From positions 20,212,001 through 20,276,000 of the forward strand of contig JABWDB010000004.1 of NCBI GenBank assembly GCA_019614645.1: a DNA stretch of 64,000 nucleotides, given 5' to 3'. Numbering within the stretch: the stretch's first letter is position 1; the number at the start of each line of letters is the position of its first letter. Below the pieces are notes generated by a model. It did not search any database. It was not told where the DNA came from and saw only the letters and a list, made by a program, of their open reading frames with translations. This document shows, one piece after another, positions 23,537 to 36,190 of the stretch. The position numbers were made by a program, and so were the translations under genes. Source of the DNA: Stratiolaelaps scimitus (taxonomy: Eukaryota > Arthropoda > Arachnida > Mesostigmata > Laelapidae).

Positions 23537-23660
23537 GTGAGTGACAGGCGGCAAGTGATACATGATACGTGGTCGTGGCCTTCTACCCCTCGTACCTACT
23601 ACGAACGTACAGCGATGAACCCCATCTATGGATGATGCGGGTAACCTGCTGTCGTGACAG

Positions 23661-23937
23661 TCGAGGGGTGGGGGACATGGGTCATACTCGTCGTATCAAT
23701 TCGAATCCGGTGGATGAACATCCACCATCCGGCGTAGAGCTACGGCAATCTTGCGCTCTATCGAAGAAGCGCAAAAGCGCGCAATGGACCATGGGCAAGA
23801 GGGGCAGGAGAAATCGGTGTCAACTGTTGTTGCCATCTAATGGACGTGGAATGAATATCGCGGAATTGAGGACGGGGGACGTTGAACTTTGTGTTGAACC
23901 CGATGCGACAATAAGCTTTTCTCTTTGGCAGCGATAA
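23661..23937 (+). CDS. Candidate two-exon gene, exon 2
   Basis: After the acceptor CTGCTGTCGTGACAG (ending 23660) the frame supplied by exon 1 stays open for 91 codons to TAA at 23935-23937. The implied intron is 124 bases. The encoded part has a strongly basic segment (SKKRKSAQWTMGKRGRRNR) and then an acidic C-terminal stretch. The joined protein would be about 163 residues. Not recognised. Confidence 0.3.
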
Positions 23938-24112
23938 CTCTTCTATCGGGTTTCTAATGAAAACGATATAGTTGACTCGTCGAAACACGAGAGAAAGAAA
24001 GAGAATGAGTGACAAAACGGCCATTATATGTACATATAAATACTGTTATATCTCATAAGCGGCCTCCTGATTTGGGCTGTGTATCTAACGTCAGCCAAAC
24101 TATAATATTAGG

Positions 24113-24160
24113 TTGGTGCATAAGCCAGTAGCGAGTGCGTAACGAAAATCGAGTAAATTT
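24113..24160 (+). mobile_element. mariner-like terminal sequence
   Basis: TTAGGTTGGTGCATAAG closely resembles the terminal repeats of mariner elements. I found no matching inverted end or transposase nearby. A second terminus-like sequence, CAGGGTGCGGCGAAAGTCAC, lies at 24175-24194 and has a diverged inverted counterpart near 41856-41876. This is probably a solo end or nested debris. Confidence 0.4.
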
Positions 24161-24660
24161 TCAATGCAAAATAACAGGGTGCGGCGAAAGTCACTTAAGG
24201 ATTTCAGATAGACATTAAAAAAGCAAGCAGACGAGGAATGGTTAAAATTCGACTTTTATTAGAGAGTACCTTACATGTCGTTATGTCTGAAAGATGATGT
24301 TCGGAAGATGGTAGTCCAGGGGCATTTTGGCATTGTCTATAAGAGATACACGACTATTGAGGACTTAAATTGGGCGTTATACTTGAAGTGTTTTGCCGGA
24401 TACTCTCTTTCAGCTCGTCGATGGTTGCGGACTTATTGGCGTACACTCTATAGCTCTGAGTAGCTATTCTATGATCCTGCATCTTTGCTTGATTATGAAG
24501 AAGTTAATTTATTATTTATTACATTATCAGTTGGACCCTCATCGCTCACGGCAGTTCTCGCTTCGAGATCAATACAACTCCAATAGAATTCCTGATTTCC
24601 CAGTCGAATGATTATTGCGAGTTCACTTTTATTCCTTTATCGCACGAAGGATACATCTGA

Positions 24661-25935
24661 ATGAGCATCCATATATATGAGGATATATCCAGCACCCAAC
24701 CGGACGTTAGGAAACCTACAAATAAGTCTAAATATCGAACAATATTACTTTGTGAAGAACCGTCAATTTTTTCAGCGGCCGTAAACGCACACCGATACGA
24801 ACTCATGCCAGATTCGGGCTATTCGATAGAAGCAAAACTTGTCGGCGTACTAAGTGAGCTGTTCCTCGGTTGTCGGCTATTCCCCGAGCGCAGACTCAAC
24901 GTCGTTCTCAACTATGCCGTAATGGGCCTTATCGCACTCGGTGTGGCCTTACAGTTCATGGGTCAGGTGTTGTTCTTCATGTCGATGTCGAGGAACAGCG
25001 ACATGGACGATATAGCCTCAACTGCATTCGACCTCATTTCAAATTTCGTCCGAATCGCAGCGTACACTGTTGTGGTGTTCACCCTGAAGAAGCAGGCGAT
25101 CGTCATTCGTCGCGTGTTTAGCATCCTGAGAGACTACGATCCCCCACGGCTGTCAACGGCCATGTTCGTTCTCGCGCTCATGGTTGCCGTCGGCCTTGCG
25201 GCCTACGGGACACTCGAAAGCGCTCGACTACTGCCAAATATCGTTCAGCCAACGGATTCGATCCTGTTCCGCGTTGGTAAGTTTAGCAACGTGATACTCC
25301 CGCCTCTCTATTTGGTGCCGTTCTCTGCGACGATGCTGGTCTGCCGCACACTTCTGACCGCGCTATACATTCGTATATGCAAGTGCCGTCAACATTCGAG
25401 GCATTTTCTCATATCACGACAGCTGTCACAGGAAATAGCGACGTACGTCGACGGCGTCGTAGCCTTGAACAGCGTCCTCACTCTGCCTTTTCTGTGTTGG
25501 CTGATGCTGGCTATCGTCTGCATTTTCTCCCTGTGCATGTTCATGCTCGACGCCGCTGCCTGCATATTAACTGACTATATCATCTGTGCGATTCGTAACA
25601 AGCTGGCGACTGCTCTCCAACGGATGTTTGAGATATCACTCGTATTCGCTAGCCTCAAGGGAGCGACGTGGAGCTACTCGCAGTACGACCGTATTGAACA
25701 CGAGGTATTCTGGGGTGGTCGACGCTGTCCGGTCGAGCACGTGCTTGAGATGGACATTCTGGTGAGGTTGCTAATGAAAAAGCACGCCGTCACCGTGTTC
25801 AACGTGGCTCCTGTTACTCGCGGCTTTCTACTTGGACTCGCGGCCACCTGTACAGCGTACGTGATCATTGGACTTCAGCTTGATCCAAGAGTCTCGCAGA
25901 GGCTCTCGTCAATTGAAAGTTTATTGAAAAGCTAA
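24661..25935 (+). CDS. Gustatory-receptor-like seven-helix protein
   Basis: Intronless open frame of 424 residues from ATG at 24661; an in-frame ATG at 24805 is the alternative start. Hydrophobic segments lie near residues 80-108, 118-140, 165-187, 203-232, 272-312 (probably two helices) and 378-405. The last segment ends AYVIIGLQL, matching the C-terminal TYhhhhhQF signature of insect-type gustatory receptors with A for T and L for F. Length and the hydrophilic loop before the last helices fit this family, whose members are ligand-gated ion channels in chemosensory cells. Many chelicerate members are very divergent, so the ligand cannot be guessed. An AATAAA follows at 26300. It stands alone in the window, lying between member A and the minus-strand members of the small membrane-protein family. 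Confidence 0.75.
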   Translation: MSIHIYEDISSTQPDVRKPTNKSKYRTILLCEEPSIFSAAVNAHRYELMPDSGYSIEAKLVGVLSELFLGCRLFPERRLNVVLNYAVMGLIALGVALQFMGQVLFFMSMSRNSDMDDIASTAFDLISNFVRIAAYTVVVFTLKKQAIVIRRVFSILRDYDPPRLSTAMFVLALMVAVGLAAYGTLESARLLPNIVQPTDSILFRVGKFSNVILPPLYLVPFSATMLVCRTLLTALYIRICKCRQHSRHFLISRQLSQEIATYVDGVVALNSVLTLPFLCWLMLAIVCIFSLCMFMLDAAACILTDYIICAIRNKLATALQRMFEISLVFASLKGATWSYSQYDRIEHEVFWGGRRCPVEHVLEMDILVRLLMKKHAVTVFNVAPVTRGFLLGLAATCTAYVIIGLQLDPRVSQRLSSIESLLKS

Positions 25936-26057
25936 AAAAAATGTAACGGATATGGCGAATGCGTGGTGCCTGATTTGGGGAGTATTATATGCACTTATTT
26001 ACCGTTATGGGTTTGATCTTCCCGTAAAAATTTTAAATGTAATTAGAAAGTAATTCA

Positions 26058-26115
26058 GGGATGTCGGCTGTGTTTCCACATCCAGAGGCTTAATCTGAAG
26101 ATCGTGTCACTTATG
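26058..26115 (+). repeat. Decayed SINE-like fragment
   Basis: CACATCCAGAGGC then AAGATCGTGTCACTTATG resembles the minus-strand reading of the copy at 32020 (ACATCCAGAGGC ... GACGTGACATAT), with a degenerate B box between. Confidence 0.3.
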
Positions 26116-26299
26116 TTCAAAAATAAGTTTCCGTCATTAGATTAAAGAATACACTCTTAAACTAGATCTTCTAACAGCTCAAACAACATAGGGCCTTCTT
26201 GAGAACGGGGGAATTCTCGTTCACCCATAGCATTGTACTATTATCAAATAGCATCGTAAATTGTAAACAAGTCAATTAGTGCACAAGCGAGCCACAGTG

Positions 26300-26305
26300 A
26301 ATAAA
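26300..26305 (+). terminator. Candidate poly(A) signal of the receptor gene
   Basis: AATAAA followed by GT-rich sequence (GGTGGGCTAGTG), 365 bases after the stop codon. Confidence 0.35.
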
Positions 26306-29133
26306 GGTGGGCTAGTGATAGCTAGTTGCAAAGCCTGCTTGCGCAGGTCAGAAAATTCCCGGAATATTAATAATTGAATATATTATATATATCATACAAA
26401 TTCTGACCTCCGTGACACGACGTATCCCTTTGAAAAAAGACCTGACCTGTTTAAACGACTTGTTGTTTTTTTTTTTTTTGTTATTTGTATTAATTCATTT
26501 CGCTCTACCGGTATTAAAAATTATGCTTATCAAAATTGTGTTTAATATATATATATATCATATACTAATCTCTTGAATGAAGGTGAGCCTTTACTATACC
26601 GTAATATAACTTGCTAAAGTTGTTTAGGGTGTTTTAACCTACTTATTTTTCTATTTATTCATGTGTGTGGAGAACATATGTGAAAACCTGATATTATTCA
26701 ATCATGGTGGTTCCTGTCAGCCTTTTTTTAGTTTAAATCTCTAGTCCAGATCTTTATAGGCATCAATACATTGGCTAAGCTATGTAGAGATGGCGGTTGA
26801 GGATAGTTCTATCGGATGCGGGAAATACATGGGCTACGCTTGTGAGATTGAAATTCTACACGAAAATTGCGTCTCGGCACCCTACAACAGGCTGAGGTGG
26901 AAATAACGGCCATTCTATGCAGCATTTATTGGGTAGAATACGAGTGCGGAAACAATTCAGCATTATGCTAGTCAGATAGAGATTATCCATCGGGATTCGA
27001 TTGGTTCAAATTGGAAAGCAGTATTATCAATATTTTCGAAGGTTAATCATAGCTGGTTCACTACCAGGTATACTAGCTCAAAATGAAGACGTTTGTTGAT
27101 ACAGGTCCAACTAGAGCACAATAACAATTTTGTCATAAGAAATCATATAGTTTCTACAGAGTTTGATGCAGTACAAAAGTATTGGGTCTCTCTTATGTAT
27201 AATCTATAGTATTTTGTTAATGGAACGGTGGAAAATAGGTCCGGTTGTTACAGAAAGCAACTCAATGCTTCGGTCACTCTTGCGCTATACTCGGGTAGCG
27301 TCGTAACACAACTATTGTTTTTTTTTGTTTTTTTTTTATCTAACGTGTCTAATAGGGCATAATGGCAAGGCACTCTTCGCATTGACTATACACAAGTGTG
27401 GCCTTCCCTGGCCCCGTCACTGCTCGACATCGTTAAAGATGTTTGACTTAGGCAATGACCAATAATAAAACGTCAACGCGTGATGAGCTGCTACTAAACT
27501 GAGCAGACAACGGTAGAACATCTGATTCGTTTTAGTGTATCCGAAGTTGGTTTGCACCGGGTTAACATTGCTTAATCCAGAAGAACCGATGCTTCGAGAC
27601 CCTAACAACAAAAATTACCTTTACTGAAGTCCAAGACAGCCGGAGGATGTCAGAACTGCACTTTCTTGGCGAGGCACCAAACAACTATTTCTGTTCCGAA
27701 ATTTGTCAAAGGTACCTATAATAAAGCTGGTTAATGAGCACGAAGAGAATTAGTTTTGTGCAACACGATTAGTACAACGTTACACTCATTATCACCAATC
27801 ATTTTAGACGCATTATTTAACGACTTTTGTTCCTCTGCGGGGGCTGCGCCAGCCGAGTGTGTATGGGGTGCCAAGTAACTAAGCCATAAACCTCAGCTGG
27901 GTCTTCAGTACGTAAATAAAGAGTTGTCGAAGATGTTAATCGTTCACAGATTATGGTATGATCATTTATTTATGATTGAACAATCGTGGATATTATGTCG
28001 GCGAACGCCTACTCTCATGGGTAATTATGAACTGAAATGTAAACGGATCCTCAGACCAACCCACACACACATACAGATAGATCTGTCAATCGGGTAACAG
28101 CAGCCTCTAGTGAGCAAACGTCGCTGATTTGACGAGATTGGTTATGGTGAATATTAATAAACAGTTTGTAACGAAGTAATAAAAGTAGTAACAAAATCGC
28201 TTGGATTCATCTGAAGGTCAGTCCCTTTGTCAATATACAATGTATAATTAGAAGAGTATAGTGTAATCGCCTTCTTCTTTGAAGTGTTTATTCATTCAAG
28301 GTGCTTTTGGTCAGACAGCCTTTTACCTCGGCCCCTTTTTACCTATTTAGTAGTTACCCGTTGCCGTATAGAGCTCAGGCAGCAGCAGCAGCATCCCAAA
28401 TCGTGATACATTCAATACATTACAGACGTACGTAAAGCGAAATGTGTATATATAGATTTGATTGAAACATGTGATTTGTTGTCACCTCATGTATTGAGTA
28501 TACATGCAGGAAAATGGTCGATCAAGACAAAAGATGAAAATAGCTCATCTAGAATTAGCCTTCAGGCGGCAGAGTGGAAATACTTGAAAGAATAAAATGT
28601 CAAATGATAGAATTATTTGTATTCTCGCTATTGTATGTATTTTATGAATATTTAATTTTATTCAAATAATTGCATATATCCTCACCTCTGCTAACAACTG
28701 CAACGGATAGAGAAAGCGCTAATCAAGATTTTCTCGAAATTCGTATTTCGTCCACACCCTTGAATGTTTAGTCGTTGACGCTTAGCATGAGTTCCTCTTC
28801 CAGAATTTAAACAAATATTGGAAATACATACATCTATTTTCGGCGGCCATTTTTAGCCTGCTAACAAACCGCTCTGTGAGGTAAACAACTTTATACTGTA
28901 ATCATAATAATAACACGAGTCGAACAGTCGCAGCACGTCAATGCTTGGCGACAAATCGTCAACCATTGCCACCACACTCGCAGATGGATACTGCTCAACA
29001 TCACGCGGCCCATTCATTAGTCCAGCTTGTATTTTGCACTACAACTTATTATTGTATTATACATTGCAGTTGCCAAGCTTCCTGTAAACGAAGACACTGT
29101 GTTTCTACAAGGTTATCATCTCTCAGCAACTAA
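26306..29133. other. AT-rich intergenic, no supported gene
   Basis: Contains T-runs (26466-26479, 27319-27339) and a TA run near 26545-26560. Open frames are short and without coding character. Confidence 0.5.
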
Positions 29134-29139
29134 TTTATT
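29134..29139 (-). terminator. Candidate poly(A) signal of member B
   Basis: TTTATT on the plus strand (AATAAA on the minus strand), 131 bases beyond the stop codon of member B. Confidence 0.4.
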
Positions 29140-29269
29140 CTGCAATTTCTCCTCTTGACAAGTATGAACGTGGTGATGACGATGACGACGACGACGATGA
29201 CGACGAGTGTTGTTGACTTGTATGAATGAGATTTTGTGAACGACCTTCATCGTCCGAGGGTGGAAACCT

Positions 29270-29632
29270 CTATAGATAGTGGGGTCCTGTATGAACGATG
29301 CATTCATCATACGTCGGCGGCGGCGTGAGCCCTGACAGGACAGCGGTTGCGGGTTTGCCCACAGGTGGAATATACAGTTGCGCCGGCTGGACTCGTCTCG
29401 TCGACGATGTTTGCGGTCGATTCGGAGGTTGTGACCTCTCAAAGCCCACCGGGACACCGTACTGAGCTGGATCAGGCGCAGGATTGTTACGACGGCTCCG
29501 GCGGTTATTGTTTACAGTATTAGTTGCAGGGATTGAGTCATCGGACTTATTCATGCTGAAGCATGCGCATAAGCAAAAAAAGAAGAACGGAAGAAATATC
29601 ACTAACACAATGATCAAGGTGGCGCTATCCAT
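29270..29632 (-). CDS. Small single-pass membrane protein with PPPTY motif (family member B)
   Basis: Intronless, 120 residues; ATG at 29632 in the context CAATCATGG. Five residues precede a long hydrophobic helix (6-19, LIIVLVIFLPFFFF) that runs into CLCACF (20-25), the clearest Cys-rich juxtamembrane patch of the family. The tail is Asn/Arg/Pro-rich and has YGVPVGFE (58-65), LYIPPVG (86-92) and LTPPPTYDE (102-110), with the Tyr 12 residues from the end. YGVPVGFE closely parallels FGVPVEVE of member A. Role inferred from the motif: membrane recruitment of a WW-domain protein, for example a NEDD4-type ligase. A poly(A) signal candidate lies 131 bases downstream. Confidence 0.78.
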   Translation of the reverse strand: MDSATLIIVLVIFLPFFFFCLCACFSMNKSDDSIPATNTVNNNRRSRRNNPAPDPAQYGVPVGFERSQPPNRPQTSSTRRVQPAQLYIPPVGKPATAVLSGLTPPPTYDECIVHTGPHYL

Positions 29633-30283
29633 GATTGTGTCTCGGAAGTGATCGAAAGTTCGTAGCGGCGAGCGGCGAGATCAGATGATGATAATCAATC
29701 TTGCTGGCGTTTGCGGGTGAACACAGTTCGGTTTCGTTTCGTCTATCGGTCAGCTAAAGGCAGGTAACTGTGTGCAATCCAGTATTCGGCGGACGAACTC
29801 ACAAACTGTATGATTAGTCACTTCCGTAGAGTCGAACCTCGAAACGTGGAAACGGCTAAAGTTCTGTAGAGTGAACGCAATTGAACCGCTAACTATACTG
29901 TAATGTATACTGTGGTAATGCCGCGTGCTCAGGGTGAGCTAAATGGTGTGAGCTACATTCAAGCAACGATGGACACTCCGAAATAGCCACTCAACGCGTG
30001 ATATAGTAGGGTCGCAGTTTAGCGACCTCCAGAGGGAAAAATCACGGATTTCACTGGATATACCTAGATTAAGCGATTCTTGATGGATCATCGCACTGAT
30101 AAATCCTTCGTTGGTGATACCGTTCAATTATTCAAAGAGTAGATTTTGTCAAACAGTTAGTCAGCTCGAAGAGCCACATGTGCGGGATCGGCTCGAGTAT
30201 CCAACACTCAATCAGTGTACGCATTCAATTGAGATACATACCATTATAAATAGCAGTCGTTCACACGTGTACGCACACATCTC

Positions 30284-30321
<38 letters not shown>

Positions 30322-32019
30322 GCTGAGCAAAACGTCATATGGTAATCCTGTGATTTTACAAATCAAGTCATCTTACCTCACGTTGGTGTCGAAACTTGGC
30401 GTAAGCCGACTTGTATTGTTCATCAGTATCGTTGCTTACCATTTGTACCGTACGGTATTAGTCATTAGGGCGCCGACGAGACCACTCATTTGATCCCCGC
30501 CCCGTAGAGATCGCGTAGTTCGTCAGTGATCGCGAGATCAGCGACAGGGGTGGAGTCGATTGTTGTCGATCTGTTGCACCCGTCATCATATCATTGTGAA
30601 AATGGGCACTATTTTTAACCGTGTTTCATTTCTTTCGTGGCCACCCTCGCTCGACTCCTGCGTCTCCTCATGAGAGAGTTAGAAGCGGCAGAGAGATAGC
30701 GGGACATGATAAGAGGGGACACCTTATTTTCGAACAGATTTAAAATATTGAAGACCGATTATGTGAGCACATGTAGACGAATGAGTAGTCTTACAAACAT
30801 CACGCTAATACCGAGTTTCTCAGCTTCTAACGAGCTCATCGAATAGATGACGTGTTAATTTTCACGGTATTGGGTGTACCGCTTACAATCAGGCGCCAAT
30901 TATATGGTGACTAGAGTAATTGCTGACAATGATACTGAAAGCTACCCAAATATTAATGCCTGTACTCAGTATAGATGCTACAGGACTTTCGATTTCAGTT
31001 TCGCTCACTCGACAGTGACCAAGCATACAGCGGCTGTATCATATTAAAACACAATATCAAATTATGCGTACGCTCACTGTAACACCAACCATTTATTGCA
31101 TTGAGCTTTAGCGTTCATTGGGCCCGTACGAAATATTCAATTCGACGTCAATGCCGAAACTGTCGGGAACTCGACCGGCCTAAAAACTAGAGCCGGTGTA
31201 AAATGACCGTATTCCCTCAAGACAGTAAAATCATACTCGGTATTTGTATTTCAATAAATGTGTAAGTGCATCATGCATCTAAAACAGATTTGCTCGGATT
31301 TTGTAGCACTACCAATGCGGAGGCCGCAGAAGTATAATATTGGCACATCAGCAAAAGTTTAGTTGAGAGAAATGGTAAAGAAATCTAGCGAAAATCCGAT
31401 GCTTTGCACCAATTCCATCCATTGCGTGCAATACTGTATACTATAGCAAGGAGCTATGATAGGTGTTCTCACGAAACATCCGAGTATTTTGTCGGAGAGC
31501 TTGCGTTGTTTGTTTCAGCAAGACCGCGCAAAGGGCGCGGGACACATTTTGCGGTAGCTGGGCGAGTTCGTGTTGAGGTCGCTTCGATCGACGCATTTCG
31601 ATAATACGACCCGACCAGGCGAATGGCGTGGAAACCGATTCCTAAGCGGAAATGTTGGACCGGCGATTGTTGTCATATTAATTAGAAGTGTAGTTACAAG
31701 TAAAGCAAGAGGTGTAAGCAATCAAACGCGGGTACAACAATAGAAGGATTTTTCTAAGATATCCATACCTGCAGAGAGCATTAAGCATAGCTGAATATTG
31801 CGCTGCTGCCAAAACCAGCCACAGTAGACTATTTCGGTCGGAGTGTATTAGGTATCGTTTATGATTTGTTTATGATGGACCGCTCAGTGCGCATGTGCAC
31901 CAGGCATTCCCGTAATCCCAAACAAAAAAGAAAAAGAAGTATCCCTTACGATTGGCCAGTAAAAGGTGAAGGTTTCATTAATGACTTATGACGGATTTGC
32001 AGTACTTTTACTTAAGTTT

Positions 32020-32071
32020 GATATGTCACGTCGCGGGACTCGAATCAGCGGCCTCTGGATGTTTACATTAA
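32020..32071 (-). repeat. tRNA-derived SINE-like fragment
   Basis: On the minus strand: AACATCCAGAGGCCGCTG then ATTCGAGTCCCGCGACGTGACATAT. The B-box-like GATTCGAGTCCC is well preserved. The flank GACGTGACATAT is shared with the copy at 11722. Confidence 0.5.
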
Positions 32072-33897
32072 TTCCTTATGACGCGAACAAGTTAAAATAT
32101 CGTTAACTATCGTTCGCAGATTAAGCACAAATGAAGATTCACAGTTCGTAGCGGTGGCCCGGACCGGCGAAGTATCAGTCCGTAGATCGCGAGAGACACC
32201 CAGCTGGTCTAAATCGCATCCCACGTCACTTTGAGATAGAATACACATTTTAAACCAATATTCGACATAGAATAAAACGGTTCGCTGTGTCAAATATTCA
32301 TTCACAATACAATACGATTGATTAGCACGTCCGCTGTTGCCGATTCACCCATGACTCGTGATGACATAACGCCGTATGGAAATACCAAAACGCCCTTGGT
32401 TGCTGAGAGAATTGAAAGTCTTATTTCGGTCTTAGTCTGGCGAAATCTAGCTAATATGGTTTAAAGGTTTATTAATGGAACTGTAGTTTTCCAGTGCTTA
32501 TGTTCTCTAGATGTCGTATTCCTGTGAAATCTGACACTAACAATGATAATATTTACGGCTAAATATGAACCCATTCGATGCCAGAGAAAAAGCGATGTCG
32601 CTGCTCAAATTTGCAAAATCTCGTACGCGGGGTTGTATTACTTATAACTAAACCTGGAACCTGGTCGTTCAACACAGATCGAACTGGCAATGAAAATAAG
32701 GGGTTATTTGAGTACATACGCTGTCCTGAATGGCAGACGTCGCCAGACGTGGGTGGCGGTGATTAAAATTATGTTAAGTAGTATACTTTCGTCATACGTG
32801 GCGAGCACATTCATCCTAAATGCTACCGGACGATCTGCCGACAGCAATAAAATTCTATGCTAGCACCCCCAGCAACGTTTCTGCCCTTCATAAAATAAAA
32901 CATGTCACCGGCCGCCAAGCGAACCATCAAATCAATTAAGAGACGTCAACACGATGAGCGAACGAGTTCATGATCGTGGAAAAGTGAACTAGATTCGATA
33001 GTAGCGGTATGAAAATAATCAAGCCTAATGTTTTGCGATCACAGCACAGACTTCGGACAACGATCATAGACGACTGAAATATCGACTACTAAGATAACAA
33101 GAGCTCCGCATTTATTCATAGTTATTGTACAGCGGCTTTTCGTTCTGAATGAATTGGTGAAATTATTTGATTTGAGAACAAACAACAACGAGAAGCGTCA
33201 TTAAATTCTACCGATTTGATCCAGGGCGAGGAGACAGTCGTCGACGGTCAGTCAGTCAACCCCTGCGCATCGGTAGATAGCGAGATCTTGACAAAGCTCC
33301 GCAATGCAACGCCTGTTCGAGTTGAACGTCGGTGAGTTGAAGCAGTAATCCCCGTGGATTCTGTATCCATGATACCGGCTAGTTCCGCAGGAAATTTTGG
33401 GTGGAAAGTCAATTTTTCGAGCAGATTCACAGCCTTAAGCAATTTACAATAGCGTTCGGCATTGCTACATAAGGCGGATCCCTTTAAATGCAAATGTGCA
33501 ACGGTGGGGATCGTAGGTGTCAGTACTGCTGTCAGTATTACACTATACTAGTAACTAATAGGAGTAGTTAATTTTTGATGAGCATACAAATGGATTGGTG
33601 GAAACTGAACTGTTCTCGGTTAAATACAAATTTAACGTTCTACAACAAAGTTATCGAAATAAATACAACATACGCACATACTTAAAAATATATCAAAATA
33701 GAGTTTAAAAATGTAAAAATTTAATGTAAATATAATCTGAGAAATTTCGAAATAAATGTTGATACAATTTAAAAATGTATGGAAAATGTAAACGCGCTAA
33801 AAATGTAGAGATGAAGGTTAAACACTGATAACAAACAGCCAACACTTCGATTTGCTCTGTCTATTGTTATAGGTGACTAAAACTGCTGGTGATCCAA

Positions 33898-33943
33898 GGC
33901 GAATTATATATATATATATATATATAATTATATATAATTCGTC
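33898..33943. repeat. TA-tipped palindrome
   Basis: GGCGAATTATATA (33898-33910) pairs with TATATAATTCGTC (33931-33943) at 12 of 13 positions around a (TA)n centre. Confidence 0.75.
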
Positions 33944-34586
33944 ATGTTTCGGTGAGGTTGTACGTTTAAGTCCATTGACAATCGCTAACAGCAACGTACG
34001 ATATTCATATTGACAGCAGCGATTTATGAAGTGTCGGATTGAAGCAGTCTCTCTGCCTGTCGACCGCACTGAAACCCACTGTTTCGCGAACTTGCTAGCG
34101 ATTTTCACCTAAAGGTCAATGTGCCCCTTCGTCACCTGTAGGGCTACCTGTTCTTCTCTGTATATTGGAAACAAGAAACGATCATATTTATGAACAGTAA
34201 CGGTTTAATTTCGTCTGAACTGAGCTGTGTTAGTCCTCTGCTATCTAAAACCTCACACACGCGATTTCCTTTTTCGTCCATCAAACGAGAAGCGTTTTTC
34301 TTCTAGTTGCATACACCGGTATATCTCCATTCCAATGCTCATCATAAAAATAATAATAACAATAATAAGAATACACTAAACAATAATCGTGTAAGGATCT
34401 CCTCAATCGTTGCCTGCTGTCGACATCTTTCAATGATTCGATTCGCACCAGCTTGAAATCACTAGCTCCAGTGGTTCGCGTCACTCGTACAGATGTGCAG
34501 TAAGCAGAACTGCCTTCCTTGTTTCCTTGCTGACCACACTTAAAATTACTGAACGCTGACAACTCGGGTAGCATTGGGGGCCACTG

Positions 34587-34895
34587 CTAGTATCGCGGGC
34601 AAGGTGGGTGATATTGCTCACACGACCCGTCATAAACAGGCGGCGGCTCACAATATATCGTTGTGGAGTGAACGTTCACAGGCGGAGGGTAACAGTGCGA
34701 TTGGTTAGGATGTCTGAGATCCGGCGGGTGGTGAATATTGTCATGGCAGACGGGGACAGGGTACACTCCCTGGATCACTGCGGGCGTTCGACCTCTGCTA
34801 TGTTGCATCATTCTGGCGCCGATAGCGCAACATAGGAAGATGATGAACATGGCGACCGAGAATCCGATGAAAATGCTGAACATGGTGTCAATCAT
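34587..34895 (-). CDS. Small single-pass membrane protein with PPPVY motif (family member C)
   Basis: Intronless, 102 residues from the ATG at 34895 (context CCACAATGA). The frame is open upstream but has no other ATG within it. Helix at about 6-22 (FSIFIGFSVAMFIIFLC) followed by CCAIGARMM. The tail has QGVYPVPVCHD (42-52), several further Pro-Pro steps and His/Cys residues, and CEPPPVYDG (82-90); the Tyr is 14 residues from the end. The VPV and PPPxYD elements are in the same order and similar spacing as in members A and B. Confidence 0.75.
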   Translation of the reverse strand: MIDTMFSIFIGFSVAMFIIFLCCAIGARMMQHSRGRTPAVIQGVYPVPVCHDNIHHPPDLRHPNQSHCYPPPVNVHSTTIYCEPPPVYDGSCEQYHPPCPRY

Positions 34896-36116
34896 TGTGG
34901 AGAGTTCTTGAGGCTGAAGCTCCGAGATTAAATGGCACAATGGCACGGATGCCGCTCGATGTAGCCTATCGTTTGGCAGGCGATTGTCTCAGTCCAGTAA
35001 GGAACAGGTCGATAAATACAGGTAACTTCGGTAAGACAATGCAGGTGCGATCAGTGCTGCTGAGTGAGCACCGAACCGAGGTGGTTATCCCACACTCAGT
35101 TAGTACACTGCGCTCAATATAGATGCACGTTAGGGTGAGACGGCGCGTTGGCTGTCCCGACACCTCGTGGCATACAAACAGATTGCGTCGGTGTTTCTCT
35201 GGTGCAGGGGCGAGCCGCCGTGTTTAGCTGGGCAAGGCAGACGAAATCCTAGGATAAAGATGCAAATCACACCGGTAAGCTCGCGGATTAAACGTAGCGC
35301 CAATGTGGCGCTCATCGAGCTCTTGAATAGGAAGTGTCGTTCCACTGAGGGGATATCTATTCTAAGCTATAAAATCATTGTGTCAAAACTATCTGAGTTG
35401 GACGACACATGTTAAATCGCAGTAAAGCGTAACGTATATGTAATGCCCGAGCAACTGCGGTTAGGTCTACTACGGCAAGGACCCAGCCCTCCTCTGTAGG
35501 GAGCCGAATGGCGGTCACACTGGCACTAACCCGACTAGATGAAATACCAGCTAGTCGGTGTGCGTCATGTACGTAATGATTCGTTGAATGTTTGGTCTCT
35601 CAGAATATCACTTCCCACCGTAGTATGGAGGGTGGAAGAACGAACACAATCGAGGACAATGGAGCACTTACTGAAGAAACGCAGATGGGATGAAATTAGA
35701 AATTATCATAATGTGAAATAAAGGATGAGTTTCGAGGGAGACTCGTACAAATAAGTGTTCTTCGTCTGTCACTGCAACGAAAATTCAAGTAATTCAATGA
35801 ATAACCATTTGATTTCACAGCCAACAAATATATAACTTAGAATCGTAGTTACGGTACATACATTGGATTGTTAGCGAATATTTTTTCTTCTCCATTCAGC
35901 TTAAAAACTCGCTAGAACCAAAAACTCGCTAGAATCTGGCGCTTGGCGGTAACGAGCACCAGATATAGAGAAGGAAGCGCCTCAGAAGGTGGTAATAGAG
36001 AAATATTCTGGCCTTCATAGGTAGCTTGCACAGCTCCTCGCTGCTAGAAGAACTTATTTGTAGTCGATTACGGGCATGCACTTAATTTCTGTTTTGTCCG
36101 ACCACCTGCCCTTACG

Positions 36117-36190
36117 AAGGGATCTAATGAGCCACGGGACTCGAACCAGCGAGGCTGAACTTCTCTATGTTTGGCATGGAGAAGCTTGTG
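36117..36190 (-). repeat. tRNA-derived SINE-like fragment
   Basis: On the minus strand CTCGCTGGTTCGAGTCCCGT carries an intact B box. Upstream, AACATAGAGAAGTTCAGCC corresponds to the segment before the B box in the other copies. The sequence also forms a stem between GAACTTCTCTATG and CATGGAGAAGCTT. Confidence 0.45.

Larger units (their letters stand above)
29633..34586. other. Intergenic between members B and C
   Basis: AT-rich, with a (TA)n array at 30283-30321, the SINE-like copy at 32020-32071, and a TA-tipped palindrome at 33898-33943. No supported gene and no additional member of the small membrane-protein family was found. Confidence 0.5.
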
